Shown here in pieces: positions 8,912 to 16,637 of a stretch of DNA of 64,000 nt. The notes under the pieces are model-generated. The model ran no database searches, was not told where the DNA came from, and saw only the letters and a program-made list of their open reading frames with translations. The stretch comes from Betaproteobacteria bacterium Ga0077527 (GTDB lineage: Bacteria > Pseudomonadota > Gammaproteobacteria > Burkholderiales > SG8-41), in NCBI GenBank assembly GCA_001464815.1, contig LNDW01000015.1, forward strand, positions 1 through 64,000, read 5' to 3'. The number at the start of each line of letters is the position of its first letter. Position 1 is the first letter of the stretch. A program made the position numbers and the translations under genes.

Positions 8912-11188
8912 ATGAACCTTCGTCTTAGTGCTGGTCCCGGGCGTTTATGTATTGCCGGCCTTTTTGCCATCGGCTTGATGGGCTGCGCAACACAACTGGA
9001 TCCCAGGCACGGGGAAGCCATGCGACTTATTGGCACTGGTGGACACGAGCAAGGCATCAAGATGCTCGAAGACCTGGTCGTGCAGTTCCCGCAGCAAAAA
9101 CGGTATCACGTTGATTTGGTCAATGCGCGCACCAGTTATCTGAACCGCCTGCTGTCTTTGGCAGATGGAGAACGTCGTGCGGGACGACTTGATACTTCCG
9201 AAAAGTTACTGAGGCAGGCGCAAAACCTGGATCCAAACTCTGACAGCATCCGTGAAGGTTTGGCCGAGTTGCGCAGGGACGCGAGACACGCCGAAATGAC
9301 CAGAACTGCCAAGGAAGCGTTCGAAAAAGGCGAGCCTGATGGGGCTTGGGCGCGACTGGAGCCGGTTTTGACCGAGAACCCTCAAAACCCTCTTGCTTTG
9401 GAATTGAGGCAGCAAATCGAGGACCGGCGCGCAAAGGCACGCATGGCCAGCCCTCAGTTGGAATCGGTTTTTCGCAAACCGGTCAATCTTGAGTTCCGGG
9501 ATGCGACTGTTCGGGTGGTGTTCGATGCTTTGTCGCGCTCTACCGGTATCAACTACATCCTGGACAAGGATATCCGGCCCGATTTGCGCACAACGGTGGT
9601 TACACGGCTTGCCCCGCTTGAGGATGCCATTGATCTGATTTTGATGACCAATCAACTTGAGAAAAAGGTGTTAAGCCCCAATACGATTCTCATTTACCCG
9701 GCGACTCCGCAGAAACTGCGGGAATACCAGGATTTGGTGATCAAGGGGTTTTATCTGACGAGCGCTGATGTCAAGCAGATTCAAAGTGTGCTGAAAGGGA
9801 TGCTCAAGATCAGGGAAGTTTCCATCGACGAGAAACTGCGCCTGGTTGTTGTGCGCGATACCCCCGATGCTGTGAGGCTGGCGGAAAAACTGATTGCCAT
9901 GCATGACCTGGGTGAGCCTGAAGTCATGCTGGAGCTTGAAGTCCTTGAGGTTCGGCGCAACCGCCTGCTTGAGCTTGGGGTGCAATGGCCGGACCAATTG
10001 ACCTTGACCCCCCTGCCTTCTGCGGGTACCACGGTGACCCTGAATGATTTGAACAATCTGTCCTCTTCCAGGACTGGCGCCACTCTTGCGAACACCATCA
10101 TCAACCTTAAAAAGCAGGATGGCGATGTGAATTTATTGGCCAACCCGCGCATACGTGCCAAAAACCGGGAAAAGGCCAAAATCCTGATAGGTGATCGGGT
10201 GCCTGTGATTACCAGTAACGCGACAGCTACGGGCTTGATTTCCCAGAGCGTTCAATACCTTGATGTTGGCCTGAAACTGGAAATAGAGCCTGATATCCAG
10301 CTCAATCGGGAAGTTTCGATGAAAGTTGCCCTGGAGGTGAGCTCAATCACCCGTGAAATCACCACGGCCACTGGATTGCTGACTTATCAAGTTGGCACGC
10401 GCAATGCCTCTACTGCATTGCGCTTGAGGGACGGTGACACCCAGATTCTGGCGGGTTTGATCAATGATGAAGACAGGAGAACGGCCAACCGCGTTCCCGG
10501 GCTGGGGGAGTTGCCGTTACTGGGGCGGCTTTTCGGGAGCCAGCGCAATGACAACCAAAAAACGGAGATTGTTCTGTCGATCACGCCACGCCTGATCCGC
10601 GGGCTGGTCCGCCCTGACGCCATGACCTCAGAGTTCTGGTCTGGTACTGAGGCGCGCTTAAGTACAAGACCATTGGTGATTGCATCCGTGGATCCTGGTG
10701 TGTCCTCCGCCCTGTCTGCGGGGAGTGTTGGTGCTGGCAGCAGCAGCAATCCCCCCGCCCAAGCGTTGTCGGAGGCTTTGTTTAATTGGCGCGGACCCTC
10801 TTCCGTGAAGGTTGGCAACGAAGTCCGTGTCGAATTGCTCGTTAAATCCGAGCGACCTCTGCGCGGGCTTCCCCTGCAGATTTCTTTTGATTCAGCGACT
10901 TTTGATTTTGTGCGATTGGAAGAAGGAGAGTTTTTCCGCCAGGGCGGCGCCAAAACCAGCTTTGCCCACAACATCGACCAGGCCGCAGGCCGGGTGTTCG
11001 TGGGGATCAACCGCAGCGCCAGCGATGGCGCCCAGGGAGAAGGGACTGTTCTGAGTGTGGTTCTCAAAAGCAAGGTGGCTAAACCGGGAGCCGAAATCAA
11101 CGTAGTGGCAGCCACGCCAGTGGTCTTGGGAACAGGGGCGGTGACCGTATCCCTCCCCAAGCCCCAGGTTGTCTCCGTGACGCCCTGA
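8912..11188 (+). CDS. gspD: Secretin lipoprotein (GspD/MshL-type) with C-terminal cohesin-like domain
   Basis: The 758-residue protein begins with a lipoprotein signal (LMGC, lipidated Cys25), so it may reach the outer membrane without a separate pilotin. Domains in order are: TPR-like helices (about 34-170); a secretin/TonB short N-terminal domain (about 190-265); a secretin N domain (about 275-345); the secretin channel (about 410-565, with NPRIRAKNREKA, a VPVITSN stretch and ending ITPRLIRG); a Ser/Gly linker; then an extra domain at about 620-740 resembling cohesin (VELLVKSERPL, LPLQISFDSATFDF, GINRSASDGAQGEGTVLSV). Most secretins lack the last domain. It forms the outer-membrane pore of the machine encoded by its neighbours. 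Confidence 0.92.
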   Translation: MNLRLSAGPGRLCIAGLFAIGLMGCATQLDPRHGEAMRLIGTGGHEQGIKMLEDLVVQFPQQKRYHVDLVNARTSYLNRLLSLADGERRAGRLDTSEKLLRQAQNLDPNSDSIREGLAELRRDARHAEMTRTAKEAFEKGEPDGAWARLEPVLTENPQNPLALELRQQIEDRRAKARMASPQLESVFRKPVNLEFRDATVRVVFDALSRSTGINYILDKDIRPDLRTTVVTRLAPLEDAIDLILMTNQLEKKVLSPNTILIYPATPQKLREYQDLVIKGFYLTSADVKQIQSVLKGMLKIREVSIDEKLRLVVVRDTPDAVRLAEKLIAMHDLGEPEVMLELEVLEVRRNRLLELGVQWPDQLTLTPLPSAGTTVTLNDLNNLSSSRTGATLANTIINLKKQDGDVNLLANPRIRAKNREKAKILIGDRVPVITSNATATGLISQSVQYLDVGLKLEIEPDIQLNREVSMKVALEVSSITREITTATGLLTYQVGTRNASTALRLRDGDTQILAGLINDEDRRTANRVPGLGELPLLGRLFGSQRNDNQKTEIVLSITPRLIRGLVRPDAMTSEFWSGTEARLSTRPLVIASVDPGVSSALSAGSVGAGSSSNPPAQALSEALFNWRGPSSVKVGNEVRVELLVKSERPLRGLPLQISFDSATFDFVRLEEGEFFRQGGAKTSFAHNIDQAAGRVFVGINRSASDGAQGEGTVLSVVLKSKVAKPGAEINVVAATPVVLGTGAVTVSLPKPQVVSVTP

Positions 11189-11201
11189 ACCCTGAATCAG
11201 C

Positions 11202-11684
11202 ATGCTGCGTTGCCGGTCTGCCGCTGGGTTTACTTTCATCGAGCTTCTTGTCTCGCTGGCCATCATCGCCACCCTGGCCTCGGTGGTTTTCCCTCTGGCA
11301 CAACTCCAAAAGCAACGGGAACAAGAGCGCGAGCTTCGCTCCGCATTGCGTGACATTCGTTCTGCGCTTAATGCCTACAAACGCGCCGTTGATGAGGGAC
11401 GTGTCGTCATAAAACCCGGTGAATCAGGGTATCCGAGAACCCTGCAGGACCTGGTGGACGGGGTTGAGGATGCCAAAGACCCTATGCGGCGAAAGATCTA
11501 CTTCCTGCGTCGGATTCCCCGAGATCCTTTTGCCGCCGACTACAGCGTGCCTGCCCATTCAAGCTGGGGGAAACGCAGTTATTCCAGCCCTGCTGACAAG
11601 CCTCTGGAGGGCAATGATGTTTTCGACGTTTACTCAAGGTCTCCGGGTGTTGGTCTCAACGGGATTCCCTACAAAGAATGGTAA
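11202..11684 (+). CDS. Pseudopilin-like protein (prepilin N-terminus)
   Basis: The 160-residue protein has a class III prepilin signal: cleavage after Gly9, Phe10 at +1, Glu14 at +5, then a hydrophobic helix. A charged helical region rich in Arg/Glu (QKQREQERELRSALRDI) follows, then a GspG-like C-terminal half with YPRTLQDLVDG and RRIPRDPF motifs. It lies 13 bases after the secretin gene and overlaps the next pseudopilin gene by seven bases. It is probably a minor pseudopilin or a second GspG-class subunit. Confidence 0.85.
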   Translation: MLRCRSAAGFTFIELLVSLAIIATLASVVFPLAQLQKQREQERELRSALRDIRSALNAYKRAVDEGRVVIKPGESGYPRTLQDLVDGVEDAKDPMRRKIYFLRRIPRDPFAADYSVPAHSSWGKRSYSSPADKPLEGNDVFDVYSRSPGVGLNGIPYKEW

Positions 11685-12061
11685 CGAGTATTAAACGCTC
11701 TGGATTTACCCTGATTGAACTCCTTGTGGTGCTTGCCGTTGTCGCGACACTGCTGAGTCTCGTGGCACCTCGATATTTCCAGAGCATCGACCGCGCCAAA
11801 GAAGCCGCCCTGCAGCAGAACTTGTCAACCATTCGGGATGCCATCGATAAGTTTCACGAGGATAAGGGACGTTTCCCGGGGAATCTTGAGGAACTGGTAA
11901 CGGCGCGCTATCTGAGGGCGATTCCCAAAGACCCGGTCACGGAAAGCCAAAATAGCTGGATACCGGTTGCCGCCACAAAGGGCGATAAAGGGGGGATCGC
12001 CAATGTCAAAAGCGGGGCGCCGGGGACATCCTTAACCGGCGTGCCGTTCGCCGAGTTTTAG
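11678..12061 (+). CDS. Pseudopilin-like protein (GspG-class)
   Basis: The 127-residue protein shows cleavage after Gly9, Phe10 at +1 and Glu14 at +5, followed by a hydrophobic helix. The C-terminal part has the GspG-type motifs FPGNLEELV and IPKDPVT. Its ATG overlaps the end of the previous gene. The similarity to GspG at 3271 suggests duplication within the operon and a role as an additional pseudopilus subunit. Confidence 0.87.
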   Translation: MVTSIKRSGFTLIELLVVLAVVATLLSLVAPRYFQSIDRAKEAALQQNLSTIRDAIDKFHEDKGRFPGNLEELVTARYLRAIPKDPVTESQNSWIPVAATKGDKGGIANVKSGAPGTSLTGVPFAEF

Positions 12062-12072
12062 AAAGCCGGTCA

Positions 12073-12534
12073 ATGCGTTCAACGGCTGGATTTACCTACG
12101 TCGCCATTCTCATCTTTATCGCCGTTTTTACGGCCGGCACGGCGGCAATGGGTATGAGCTGGCAACGTGACCAAATACGGGACAAAGAAGCCGAATTACT
12201 CTTTATCGGTGAAGAGTTCAGGCAGGCAATCGGCAGCTATTACCTCCGCACGCCTGGGGGTTCGAGGGATTACCCGAAAAGCCTTGATGAGCTTCTCGCA
12301 GATGAGCGGTTTATCAACAAACCACGCTATCTGAGAAAAATTTATGTTGATCCGATCACAGGTCAAAAAGATTGGGGACTGATCTTGTCTCCTTCTGGTC
12401 GAATCATGGGTGTGCACAGTTCTTCAAACAAAACGCCCATGAAGAGCGGCGGATTCGATGCAATTTCAAGTGACTTTTCAAAGGCGACAGGTTACTCAGA
12501 CTGGAAATTCGTTTATATCCCACCGTTACCCTGA
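12073..12534 (+). CDS. Minor pseudopilin-like protein lacking Glu+5
   Basis: The 153-residue protein has the leader MRSTAG, then FTYVAILIF. This is a prepilin-like site after Gly6 with Phe7 at +1, but position +5 is Ala11 instead of Glu. The rest resembles the two preceding pseudopilins (YPKSLDELLAD, LRKIYVDPITG). Loss of Glu+5 is characteristic of GspK/PilX-like subunits that sit at the tip and recruit the others. This suggests a tip role here. It is the last gene of the operon; no clear terminator follows. Confidence 0.8.
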   Translation: MRSTAGFTYVAILIFIAVFTAGTAAMGMSWQRDQIRDKEAELLFIGEEFRQAIGSYYLRTPGGSRDYPKSLDELLADERFINKPRYLRKIYVDPITGQKDWGLILSPSGRIMGVHSSSNKTPMKSGGFDAISSDFSKATGYSDWKFVYIPPLP

Positions 12535-12598
12535 CAACACCAACCCACCAACTGCTCATCAGTAAATGATGGTGTGTATATCATAATTTTTTTAATTA

Positions 12599-12611
12599 AA
12601 TCAATTACTTA
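12599..12611 (+). promoter_or_regulatory. IHF-like site (AATCAATTACTTA)
   Basis: The 13-mer fits the IHF consensus WATCAANNNNTTR exactly and lies in an AT-rich gap 14 bases before the ATG at 12626. It belongs to a family of seven similar sites in this window. Confidence 0.4.
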
Positions 12612-12625
12612 ATGAGGGCCGCCGA

Positions 12626-13201
12626 ATGAACATGCCGCAACCCGAACGTTTTCCGCCGATCCCCCAGGACCAATGGACCGCGGAGCAGAAAGCCGTCGCC
12701 GCCACCATCGCTGCCGGACCACGCGGGGAAGTGCGCGGTCCCTTCCTCGCGTTGCTGCGCAGCCCCGGCCTCGCGCAGACCGTGCAACAGGTCGGCGAGT
12801 ACCTGCGCTTCAAGTGCCCGCTGGAGCGGCGTATCGCCGAAATGGCGACGCTGATCGCGGCGCGGCACTGGACCCAGCAGTACGAATGGCAGTCGCACTA
12901 CAAACACGCGATGAAGGCCGGCTTGAGCCCCGCGGTGGCGCAGGCCATTGCCGAAGGCCGCCGCCCCGACGCGATGGCGGAGGACGAAGCCGCGCTGTAT
13001 GACCTGCTGACCGAAGTGCTGCACAACCGCAGTGCCTGCGACATCACCTACAACCGCGCGCTGAAATGCTTCGGCGAACAGGGCGTGATCGAGCTGGTGA
13101 CGATTGCCGGCTACTACGCCATGCTGGCAATGGTGCTCAACCTCGGCCGCAAGGCGCTGCCCGCCGGACAGCAGCCGATGCTGCCCTGGTTTCCGAACTA
13201 G
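12626..13201 (+). CDS. Carboxymuconolactone decarboxylase-like (AhpD-fold) protein
   Basis: The 191-residue all-helical protein has the CMD/AhpD-like pattern: RRIAEMATLIAARHW, then QSHYKHAMKAG, and a C-terminal repeat half (VIELVTIAGYYAMLAM). The family includes gamma-carboxymuconolactone decarboxylases and alkylhydroperoxidases. The CxxC motif of the redox-active AhpD type is absent, so a decarboxylase-like or unknown lyase role is more likely. It is followed within 15 bases by an MFS transporter gene, and the two converge on the TctC/TPP operon. This points to aromatic or keto-acid catabolism (inference). Confidence 0.8.
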   Translation: MNMPQPERFPPIPQDQWTAEQKAVAATIAAGPRGEVRGPFLALLRSPGLAQTVQQVGEYLRFKCPLERRIAEMATLIAARHWTQQYEWQSHYKHAMKAGLSPAVAQAIAEGRRPDAMAEDEAALYDLLTEVLHNRSACDITYNRALKCFGEQGVIELVTIAGYYAMLAMVLNLGRKALPAGQQPMLPWFPN

Positions 13202-13215
13202 ACCGCGGCGCATCG

Positions 13216-14397
13216 TTGCTGCAACAGTTGCTGTTGCCGGCGCTGCTCGCCGGCCATACCTTCGCTTCGATGGCGGTGCTGGTGCTGCCCGCCGTCGCGC
13301 CCGAAGTCGCGCGCGGCTACGGCTTCGATGCCTCGCTGATCGGCTACCAGATCAGCCTGGTCAGCACCGGCATGGTGGTGACGCTGACACTGCTCGGCAA
13401 CCTGAGCCGCCGCCTCGGCGCGGCGCGCGTCAACCAGATCGGCCATGCGCTGGCCGGCATCGGCATGCTGGTGCTGCTGCTGCCGGACGCCGCCTTCCTC
13501 GTCGCCGGCTCGCTGGTGATCGGGCTGGGCTACGGCCTGATCACGCCCTCGGCCTCGCACCTGCTGATGCGCTACACGCTGCCGCAGCACCGCAGCACGG
13601 TGTTCTCGATCCACCAGACCGGCATCCCCGCCGGCGGCATGCTCGCCGCGCTGATCGCGCCGGCGGTGGCGGTGACCGCGGGCTGGCGCTGGTCGGTGCT
13701 GTTGAGCGCCCTGCTCCTGTTTGCGGTGGTCTTGCTGATGCAATACGGCCGCCGCGGCTGGGATGACGACCGCGACCGCGAGGCGCGCGCCATCACCCCG
13801 AACCCGCTGGCCGCCGCAGCGGCAATCTGGCGGCGCCCGGCGATGCGCCTGCTGGCGATCGCCGGCAGCTGCTTCTCCTGGGTGCAGTTCTGCACCGCGA
13901 CCTTCGCCGTGGTCGCCTGCGTCGAGGCGCTGGGCATGAGCCTGGTGGCCGCGGGAACCGTGCTCACCGTGGTCCAGGTCGCCAGCGCCGCAGGCCGCGT
14001 GCTGATCGGCTGGATCACCGACCGCATCGGCGACACCGCGCGCGTGCTCGCGTGGAACGCCGCACTGATGGTGCTGTGCGCGCTTGCGGGCCTCGCGCTG
14101 CAGCCGCAGACGCCTCTGCTGCTGGTGTACCTGTGGTTCGCGCTGCTGGGAGCGACTTCGGGCTGCTGGCCCGGCGCGATACTGGCCGAGGTGGGCCGGC
14201 GCTCGCCGCCCGGAGAGGTGAGCCTGTCGATCAGCGGCTCGCTGGTGATCACCAACGTCGGCAAGTTCGTCGGGCCGATCCTGTTCGCCAACCTCTACGC
14301 CCTGACCCGCGACTACGGCATCGCCTTTGCCGCGCTGGTGCTGCCCTCGGCGATCAGCCTGTATTGCCTGCTCGCCTCGGGCCGCAGCCGGACCTAG
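13216..14397 (+). CDS. MFS transporter
   Basis: The protein has about twelve hydrophobic segments and a YGLITPSASHLL region typical of major facilitator transporters of organic anions. The start is uncertain. The TTG at 13216 preserves the first membrane helix and sits 15 bases after the preceding gene. An ATG at 13066 would overlap that gene by 136 bases, and an ATG at 13270 would truncate the first helix. The stop overlaps the stop of the convergent CBS gene. The substrate is unknown; the neighbours suggest a carboxylic acid. Confidence 0.82.
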   Translation: MLQQLLLPALLAGHTFASMAVLVLPAVAPEVARGYGFDASLIGYQISLVSTGMVVTLTLLGNLSRRLGAARVNQIGHALAGIGMLVLLLPDAAFLVAGSLVIGLGYGLITPSASHLLMRYTLPQHRSTVFSIHQTGIPAGGMLAALIAPAVAVTAGWRWSVLLSALLLFAVVLLMQYGRRGWDDDRDREARAITPNPLAAAAAIWRRPAMRLLAIAGSCFSWVQFCTATFAVVACVEALGMSLVAAGTVLTVVQVASAAGRVLIGWITDRIGDTARVLAWNAALMVLCALAGLALQPQTPLLLVYLWFALLGATSGCWPGAILAEVGRRSPPGEVSLSISGSLVITNVGKFVGPILFANLYALTRDYGIAFAALVLPSAISLYCLLASGRSRT

Positions 14398-14828
14398 GCC
14401 AGGATCTGGCTGACCTGCTCCTCGCGCAGCAGTTCATAGACGAAGGATTCGAGCTCGGGCCCCAGCGCGTCGCGCACCGAGATCATGCCGACCGGCCGTC
14501 CCTGTTCGGTCACCGGCAGATGGCGAAAGCGGCCCTCGTGCATCAGCGCCAGCGCGTCGGAGAAGGGATGCTCCGCGGTGATGCTCACCGGATTTGCCGT
14601 CATCACCGTGGACAGCCGGGTTGCGCCGCTGTCGAGGCCGGCGGCCACGACGCGGAACAGTGCATCGCGCTCGGTGAAGATGCCGGCCAGTTTGCCGCCA
14701 TCGACCACCATCATCGCGCCGACGTTGCGCTGGCGCATCTGGCGGGCAGCCTCGGCCACGGTCATTGCCGGAGGGGCGGTCAGCAGTTCCTGACCCTGGA
14801 TGATGTCGCGTATCGTGCGTTCGGCCAT
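14394..14828 (-). CDS. Tandem CBS-domain protein
   Basis: The 144-residue protein consists of two CBS motifs (AAPP-region to GIFTERDAL; then NPVSITAEHPFSDAL to GRPVGMISVRDAL). Stand-alone CBS-pair proteins bind adenosyl nucleotides and act as energy or redox sensors. The start at 14828 has a strong ribosome binding site, GGAGGTG, five bases upstream; an in-frame ATG further out lacks one. It is the last gene of the leftward TctC/TPP operon, with a 123-base gap before it. Confidence 0.88.
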   Translation of the reverse strand: MAERTIRDIIQGQELLTAPPAMTVAEAARQMRQRNVGAMMVVDGGKLAGIFTERDALFRVVAAGLDSGATRLSTVMTANPVSITAEHPFSDALALMHEGRFRHLPVTEQGRPVGMISVRDALGPELESFVYELLREEQVSQILA

Positions 14829-14951
14829 GATGCACCTCCGTATCGAGATATCGGGAACACCACTACGACTCCAGCGGGTCGCTGGCAACGCCGCCGCGAT
14901 CATCCTACGCCCGCCGTAAAGCGGCGGTCAAACCGCGCGCCAAGGTCCTGT

Positions 14952-15467
14952 TTATGCGGGCAAAGCGCCGCGGCCCTCGCGCATGAACACCGGCAGATCC
15001 ATGGTCGGCGGGCGCTGGCCGGGCACCGCATAAATCATGTCGGAGACAAAACCGCGGTGGTAATTGGCGTGCATCGCCAGGTGCAGCAGGATTTCGCCGC
15101 GGGTCATCGCACCCTGGTTGCCGCCGATCAGCGTGTAGTGCACGGTTTCGCGCAGGCCGGCATCGCTCTGGGCATCGGCCCAGCCGACATACCAGCCGTC
15201 GAGATCATCCTGCAGCCGCGCCAGCTCGGCCAGCGGCGGATGGTCCCGGGTGTTGCGCGCCTCGTAGCCGTGATCGCGGCCTTCGAGGTGCGCCTTCCAG
15301 ATGCTGTCGATCACATAGTTGTGGTTGAGCGTGTGCACCATGTTCTTGAACAGGGTCTGGCGCGGCTTGAGCACCTCGTCCTCCGGCAGCCCGGCGAGGG
15401 CGTCGAACATGGCGCGGTTGGACCACTGCTTGTAGCGCGCCAGCATGCGTGCGGTTGCGGCATCCAT
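14952..15467 (-). CDS. DinB-family protein
   Basis: The 171-residue helical protein has the DinB/YfiT layout: ARYKQWSNRAMFDAL at the start, a central His (TLNHNYVID) and a C-terminal HANYHRG motif. These three histidines are the usual metal ligands of the fold. The fold includes glutathione- or mycothiol-dependent isomerases and transferases, so an enzymatic role beside the TPP decarboxylase is plausible. The start has AAAGGAAC upstream. It lies 10 bases after the TPP beta subunit and is clearly cotranscribed. Confidence 0.85.
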   Translation of the reverse strand: MDAATARMLARYKQWSNRAMFDALAGLPEDEVLKPRQTLFKNMVHTLNHNYVIDSIWKAHLEGRDHGYEARNTRDHPPLAELARLQDDLDGWYVGWADAQSDAGLRETVHYTLIGGNQGAMTRGEILLHLAMHANYHRGFVSDMIYAVPGQRPPTMDLPVFMREGRGALPA

Positions 15468-15477
15468 GATGTTCCTT

Positions 15478-16083
15478 TCAGGCGGCGATGCCGATCTTTC
15501 GCTGCAGGTCGGCGATGACCTGGGTCCAGCCGCGGGTGCGCCAGCGCACGCGATCGCCGATGGGTTTGTTCTCGATGTCGGGGTTGACCTTCATCGCCAC
15601 GAACACGGGCCCGGGCTGGCCGAGGATTTCGGGCAGCGCTGCGGTCACGCCGCCGAGTTCGGTGAACGAATACACCCGCGGATAACCCGCAGCCCTGGCC
15701 ATCATTGCGTAGTCCACGTTCTTCGCATTGGGCACCGGCTGGCCGCCGGTGGTGGCATAACACTCGTTGTCGAGCAGGAAGTGGTAGAAATTCGCCGGCT
15801 TCAGTTCGGCAATGGTGAGCAGGATGCCGAGCGACATCTGCAGATCGCCCTCGGAATCGAACAGCACCACGCGGCGCTTCGGCTGCGCCAGCGCGAGGCC
15901 GAAGGCGAAGCCGGAGTGGCCGCCCATCGCCGGATCGCCCATCGGCAGGTCGAGGTGGGGTTCGCCGCTGATGTGCACCCAGTGCTTGCCGCCGCGGCCG
16001 GGCACCACGATGGCGTCGCCGCGGTGGGCATTGAAGGCCTTGAGCATTGCTGCGGTATCGATCATCGGTGCAGTCCCCGTCAT
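15478..16083 (-). CDS. TPP-dependent decarboxylase, pyrophosphate-binding subunit (sulfopyruvate/phosphonopyruvate decarboxylase-like)
   Basis: The 201-residue protein is the C-terminal half of a TPP enzyme: GDPAMGGHSGFAFGLAL, then the cofactor-binding EGDLQMSLG with a downstream NECYATTGG. It pairs with the preceding gene, which encodes the N-terminal half; the two overlap as ATGA at 16080-16083, which fixes this start. Split two-subunit enzymes of this size include sulfopyruvate decarboxylase (ComDE) and relatives that decarboxylate 3-substituted pyruvates to aldehydes. The exact substrate is not readable from sequence. Confidence 0.85.
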   Translation of the reverse strand: MTGTAPMIDTAAMLKAFNAHRGDAIVVPGRGGKHWVHISGEPHLDLPMGDPAMGGHSGFAFGLALAQPKRRVVLFDSEGDLQMSLGILLTIAELKPANFYHFLLDNECYATTGGQPVPNAKNVDYAMMARAAGYPRVYSFTELGGVTAALPEILGQPGPVFVAMKVNPDIENKPIGDRVRWRTRGWTQVIADLQRKIGIAA

Positions 16084-16601
16084 TTGTTGAAGCCGTGGTA
16101 TTCGTCGCCGACCAGCACGGCAACCGGACGCTTGCTGCGTTTCGCCTCGTCGAAGGCGTGGCTGATGCGCGAGACATCGGCATCACTCTCGACCAGGTAA
16201 TAGTTGATGCGGAAGGCATTGAGGAAGGGTTCGGTGTAGACCGAGGCGGTGTCCGCGGTGGGAGGACCGTGGCGGTTCCAGCCGCGCATGCCGACCATGT
16301 ACACCACCGGGATCTCGAGCCCGAACAGCCAGCCGCGGATCGAATCGCCGGATTCCATCAGCCCGGTGTTCTGCACCAGGATCACCGGCACCTGGCCGCC
16401 GGCGGCAAGCCCCGCGGCGATGGAGCAGGCCAGGCCTTCACGCGGCACCGGCACCAGGGTCAGCGAAGGCTCGGCCTTCATCAGCAGGTAGAGCCAGTTG
16501 GTTTCGCTGTCGGGCAGCCACACCACGTGGGTGACACCGTGCTTTTTCAGCTGCGCGAGCACGGTTTCGGGGCTGAGGTGGGCGGGGGCGCCATCGTTCA
16601 T
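16080..16601 (-). CDS. TPP-dependent decarboxylase, pyrimidine-binding subunit (ComD-like)
   Basis: The 173-residue protein corresponds to the N-terminal domain of TPP enzymes. The region VPVPREGLACSIAAGLAAGG includes the Glu expected to activate the cofactor, and VILVQNTGLMESGDSIRG is typical of sulfopyruvate/phosphonopyruvate decarboxylases. It lies directly upstream of and overlaps its partner subunit. It is preceded by three TctC receptor genes on the same strand, so the operon seems to combine recognition of an organic acid with its decarboxylation. Confidence 0.85.
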   Translation of the reverse strand: MNDGAPAHLSPETVLAQLKKHGVTHVVWLPDSETNWLYLLMKAEPSLTLVPVPREGLACSIAAGLAAGGQVPVILVQNTGLMESGDSIRGWLFGLEIPVVYMVGMRGWNRHGPPTADTASVYTEPFLNAFRINYYLVESDADVSRISHAFDEAKRSKRPVAVLVGDEYHGFNK

Positions 16602-16637
16602 GTCGGTTCACTCCTGTAGGCCTGCGGGGCATTCATT

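Noticed and set aside
14052-15518. Plus-strand open frame of 488 codons across the CBS and DinB genes
   Set aside because: It is a GC-rich antisense shadow: low-complexity Arg/Ala/His content, no domain, and it opposes two recognisable proteins with good ribosome binding sites.
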